Shown here: in pieces, positions 10,358-11,871 of the stretch
Numbering within the stretch: the stretch's first letter is position 1
Layout of the letters: each line of letters begins with the position of its first letter
The notes under the pieces: model-generated
What the model was told of the DNA's origin: nothing
The model's database searches: none
What the model saw: the letters and a program-made list of their open reading frames with translations, nothing else
Translations under genes and position numbers: made by a program
NCBI GenBank assembly: GCA_016212735.1
Contig: JACRDZ010000225.1
Location: 1 to 11,871, forward strand
DNA from: Candidatus Firestoneibacteriota bacterium
Lineage (GTDB): Bacteria; JACRDZ01
Reading direction: 5' to 3'
Length of the DNA: 11,871 bases

Positions 10358-11871
10358 TTATGACTCAGAAAATTTGTAATATTTTTCCTGAAAAAGTTTT
10401 AAGCATGCATTAACTATTTCGGATTGATATAAAATCCCTTTGTTATTTATTATCTCTTCCAGAGCTTTTTCAATACCAAGAGCAGGTCTATACGGACGTT
10501 TATTTGCCATAGCTTCAACAACATCAGCTACCCCAATAATTTTTGCTTCAATAAGAATTTCATCACCTGATAAACCATTGGGATAACCTGAACCGTTCAG
10601 TCTTTCATGGTGCTGTAAAACAATCTGAGCAACAGGCCAGGGGAATTCAATATTCATTAATATCTCATAACTGAATTTGGAATGATTTTTAACTATATTA
10701 AAATGCATCTCAGATAATCGTTTTGGATCATTTAAAATTTCGTCAGGTACATAAATTTTTCCAATATCATGAAGTATTCCGGCAATGCGTATTCCTTCAA
10801 TCTGATATTCCAGAAAATTCATTTCTCTTGCAATAGCACATGCAAGATCAGCAACTCGTTTCTGGTGTCCTGCGGTATATGAATCTCTCTTTTCTGCTGC
10901 CTGAGAAAGTGAATTAACAGTTTCATTTAATATTCTTTTCTCTTTTTCAAGACTCTTTCTAATTTTCTCTTCTGCAAGTTTGCGCTCAGTAATATCCCTT
11001 GTCAAATGAACAAATTGTGTTATTTCACCCGATGTTTCTTTTACAGGATAAGCATTAACTTCAACATAGATTTTTTTATTATCTTTCCCATAATGTATAT
11101 GCTCAACAGTAACTGCCTTTCCAGTATTTAATATCTCAGTAACAGGACAGATATCATCCGGTGGAGCACATGGTGTATTAGAATTATGGGTAATCTTGTA
11201 ACAATAATAATCTTCTATTTTATTTTTACTAAAATCACATAAATCCTTAATTTTTTTATTTGCCCATAGTATCTTTAAATCTTTTGACAATAACATAATA
11301 CCTTCATCAATATTATCAGTAATTATTTCCTTAAATTCTTTTTCCTTCTGTAATTTTTCTGAAGCAGCTTCTAGTTCTTTGACTGTTAAAACAAGTGCCT
11401 TGTTAATTTCATCATTTTTATTATTTAAGACCATCAATTCTTGATTCTGCATATTAATTTTACGGTAGGAAATGTCAAGGTCATTTACCATTTTATTGAA
11501 AGATTCAGCTAAAAAACTTATTTCATCATTAGATTTAATATTTACTCTGATATTAAATTTACCAGAACCAACTCCATTTGCTGCATCTTTTAGTTCTGTA
11601 ATTGGAATAGAAATCTTTTTTGAATATAAAAAGCCAAGAACAATTGCAAGAAATACCACAAAAAGACTTACTGCAATATTTTTATTTTTAAAATCATTCA
11701 AATTATTATAAACACTTATTTGTTTCTCCTGCATTTCATCTTTTTCATGTTTAATTACTTTATTAATAATACTTAAAAATTCTTCTTCTATACTTTCCAT
11801 CTCTTTTTGTTTTTGATAAATATCATCATTTTTTTTATTTATTTTCTTTAAAGCAATAATCTCATCTGTTA
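10358..11871 (-). CDS. HAMP-PAS-HD-GYP signalling protein, probable c-di-GMP phosphodiesterase (5' end outside the window)
   Basis: The frame stays open through the window edge, so the N-terminus is missing; I number residues from the internal Met at 11800. Residues before about 40 are a charged helical segment, probably the end of an extracytoplasmic sensor. A membrane helix follows (41-59), then HAMP (60-112), coiled coil (112-157) and PAS (158-270). The HD-GYP domain (about 300-470) has AGHQKRV (His312), LHDIGK (His344, Asp345, Lys348), NHS (His373), QHHERLNGSGYP (His397, His398, Gly405-Tyr406-Pro407) and VADVVEAM (Asp426). The catalytic set is complete, so cyclic di-GMP hydrolysis is expected. 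The PAS domain has a Cys-rich motif at 200-219 (CYKITHNSNTPC, then CP) that may bind metal or sense redox. Nothing indicates an operon with neighbours on its 3' side. Confidence 0.9.
   Translation of the reverse strand, partial: TDEIIALKKINKKNDDIYQKQKEMESIEEEFLSIINKVIKHEKDEMQEKQISVYNNLNDFKNKNIAVSLFVVFLAIVLGFLYSKKISIPITELKDAANGVGSGKFNIRVNIKSNDEISFLAESFNKMVNDLDISYRKINMQNQELMVLNNKNDEINKALVLTVKELEAASEKLQKEKEFKEIITDNIDEGIMLLSKDLKILWANKKIKDLCDFSKNKIEDYYCYKITHNSNTPCAPPDDICPVTEILNTGKAVTVEHIHYGKDNKKIYVEVNAYPVKETSGEITQFVHLTRDITERKLAEEKIRKSLEKEKRILNETVNSLSQAAEKRDSYTAGHQKRVADLACAIAREMNFLEYQIEGIRIAGILHDIGKIYVPDEILNDPKRLSEMHFNIVKNHSKFSYEILMNIEFPWPVAQIVLQHHERLNGSGYPNGLSGDEILIEAKIIGVADVVEAMANKRPYRPALGIEKALEEIINNKGILYQSEIVNACLKLFQEKYYKFSES

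Overview
The window is AT-rich bacterial DNA. All intact protein genes lie on the minus strand except one broken gene on the plus strand. Non-ATG (mostly TTG) starts behind good Shine-Dalgarno sequences recur. A WhiG/FliA-type sigma factor, an HD-GYP sensor, a PqqD/SPASM maturation pair and a type II fatty-acid/polyketide cassette together suggest an AT-rich, probably anaerobic bacterium of Gram-negative type. I cannot fix the phylum; the GeoRSP-like pair recalls Geobacter-type and candidate-phylum genomes.

Layout. (1) 1-1103 is a decaying accessory stretch. It holds a HicB antitoxin, a HicA toxin frameshifted before its last helix, and fragments of unidentified ORFs. (2) 1104-2368 is a compact operon: ribbon-helix-helix antitoxin, RelE-like toxin, a 49-residue helical protein and a nucleotidyltransferase-like protein. 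Its near-consensus promoter carries five 10-bp-phased repeats that look like an autoregulatory operator. (3) 2365-6123 is a four-gene operon transcribed ketoreductase, catalytically dead ketosynthase (chain-length-factor-like), dehydratase, active ketosynthase. This is the core of a reducing type II polyketide or specialised fatty-acid system, with no carrier protein, enoyl reductase or thioesterase in view. (4) 6225-6389 is a nested palindromic repeat separating that operon from the next. (5) 6417-9111 is an operon of a small putative DNA-binding protein, a sigma-28-family factor, a PqqD-type peptide-binding protein and a radical SAM/SPASM enzyme. Its promoter region superimposes a housekeeping-like promoter and a good match to the sigma-28 consensus, suggesting autoregulation. 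(6) 9219-10138 (plus strand) is a membrane-anchored metallophosphoesterase whose centre has been deleted; its C-terminus survives in another frame. (7) 10126-10332 is a MITE-like element with perfect 19-bp inverted ends and a TAA flanking duplication. Removing it restores a stop codon to the phosphoesterase. (8) 10358 to the window edge is a HAMP-PAS-HD-GYP signalling protein, truncated at its N-terminus by the window.

How they fit together. The most coherent systems are the ketosynthase pair with its tailoring enzymes, and the sigma factor/PqqD/radical SAM operon. The latter looks like a regulated peptide- or protein-modification unit with no precursor visible in the window. The left end is toxin-antitoxin territory with decay. 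The phosphoesterase and MITE region documents two separate rearrangements. All assignments come from reading motifs by eye; no database search was run.
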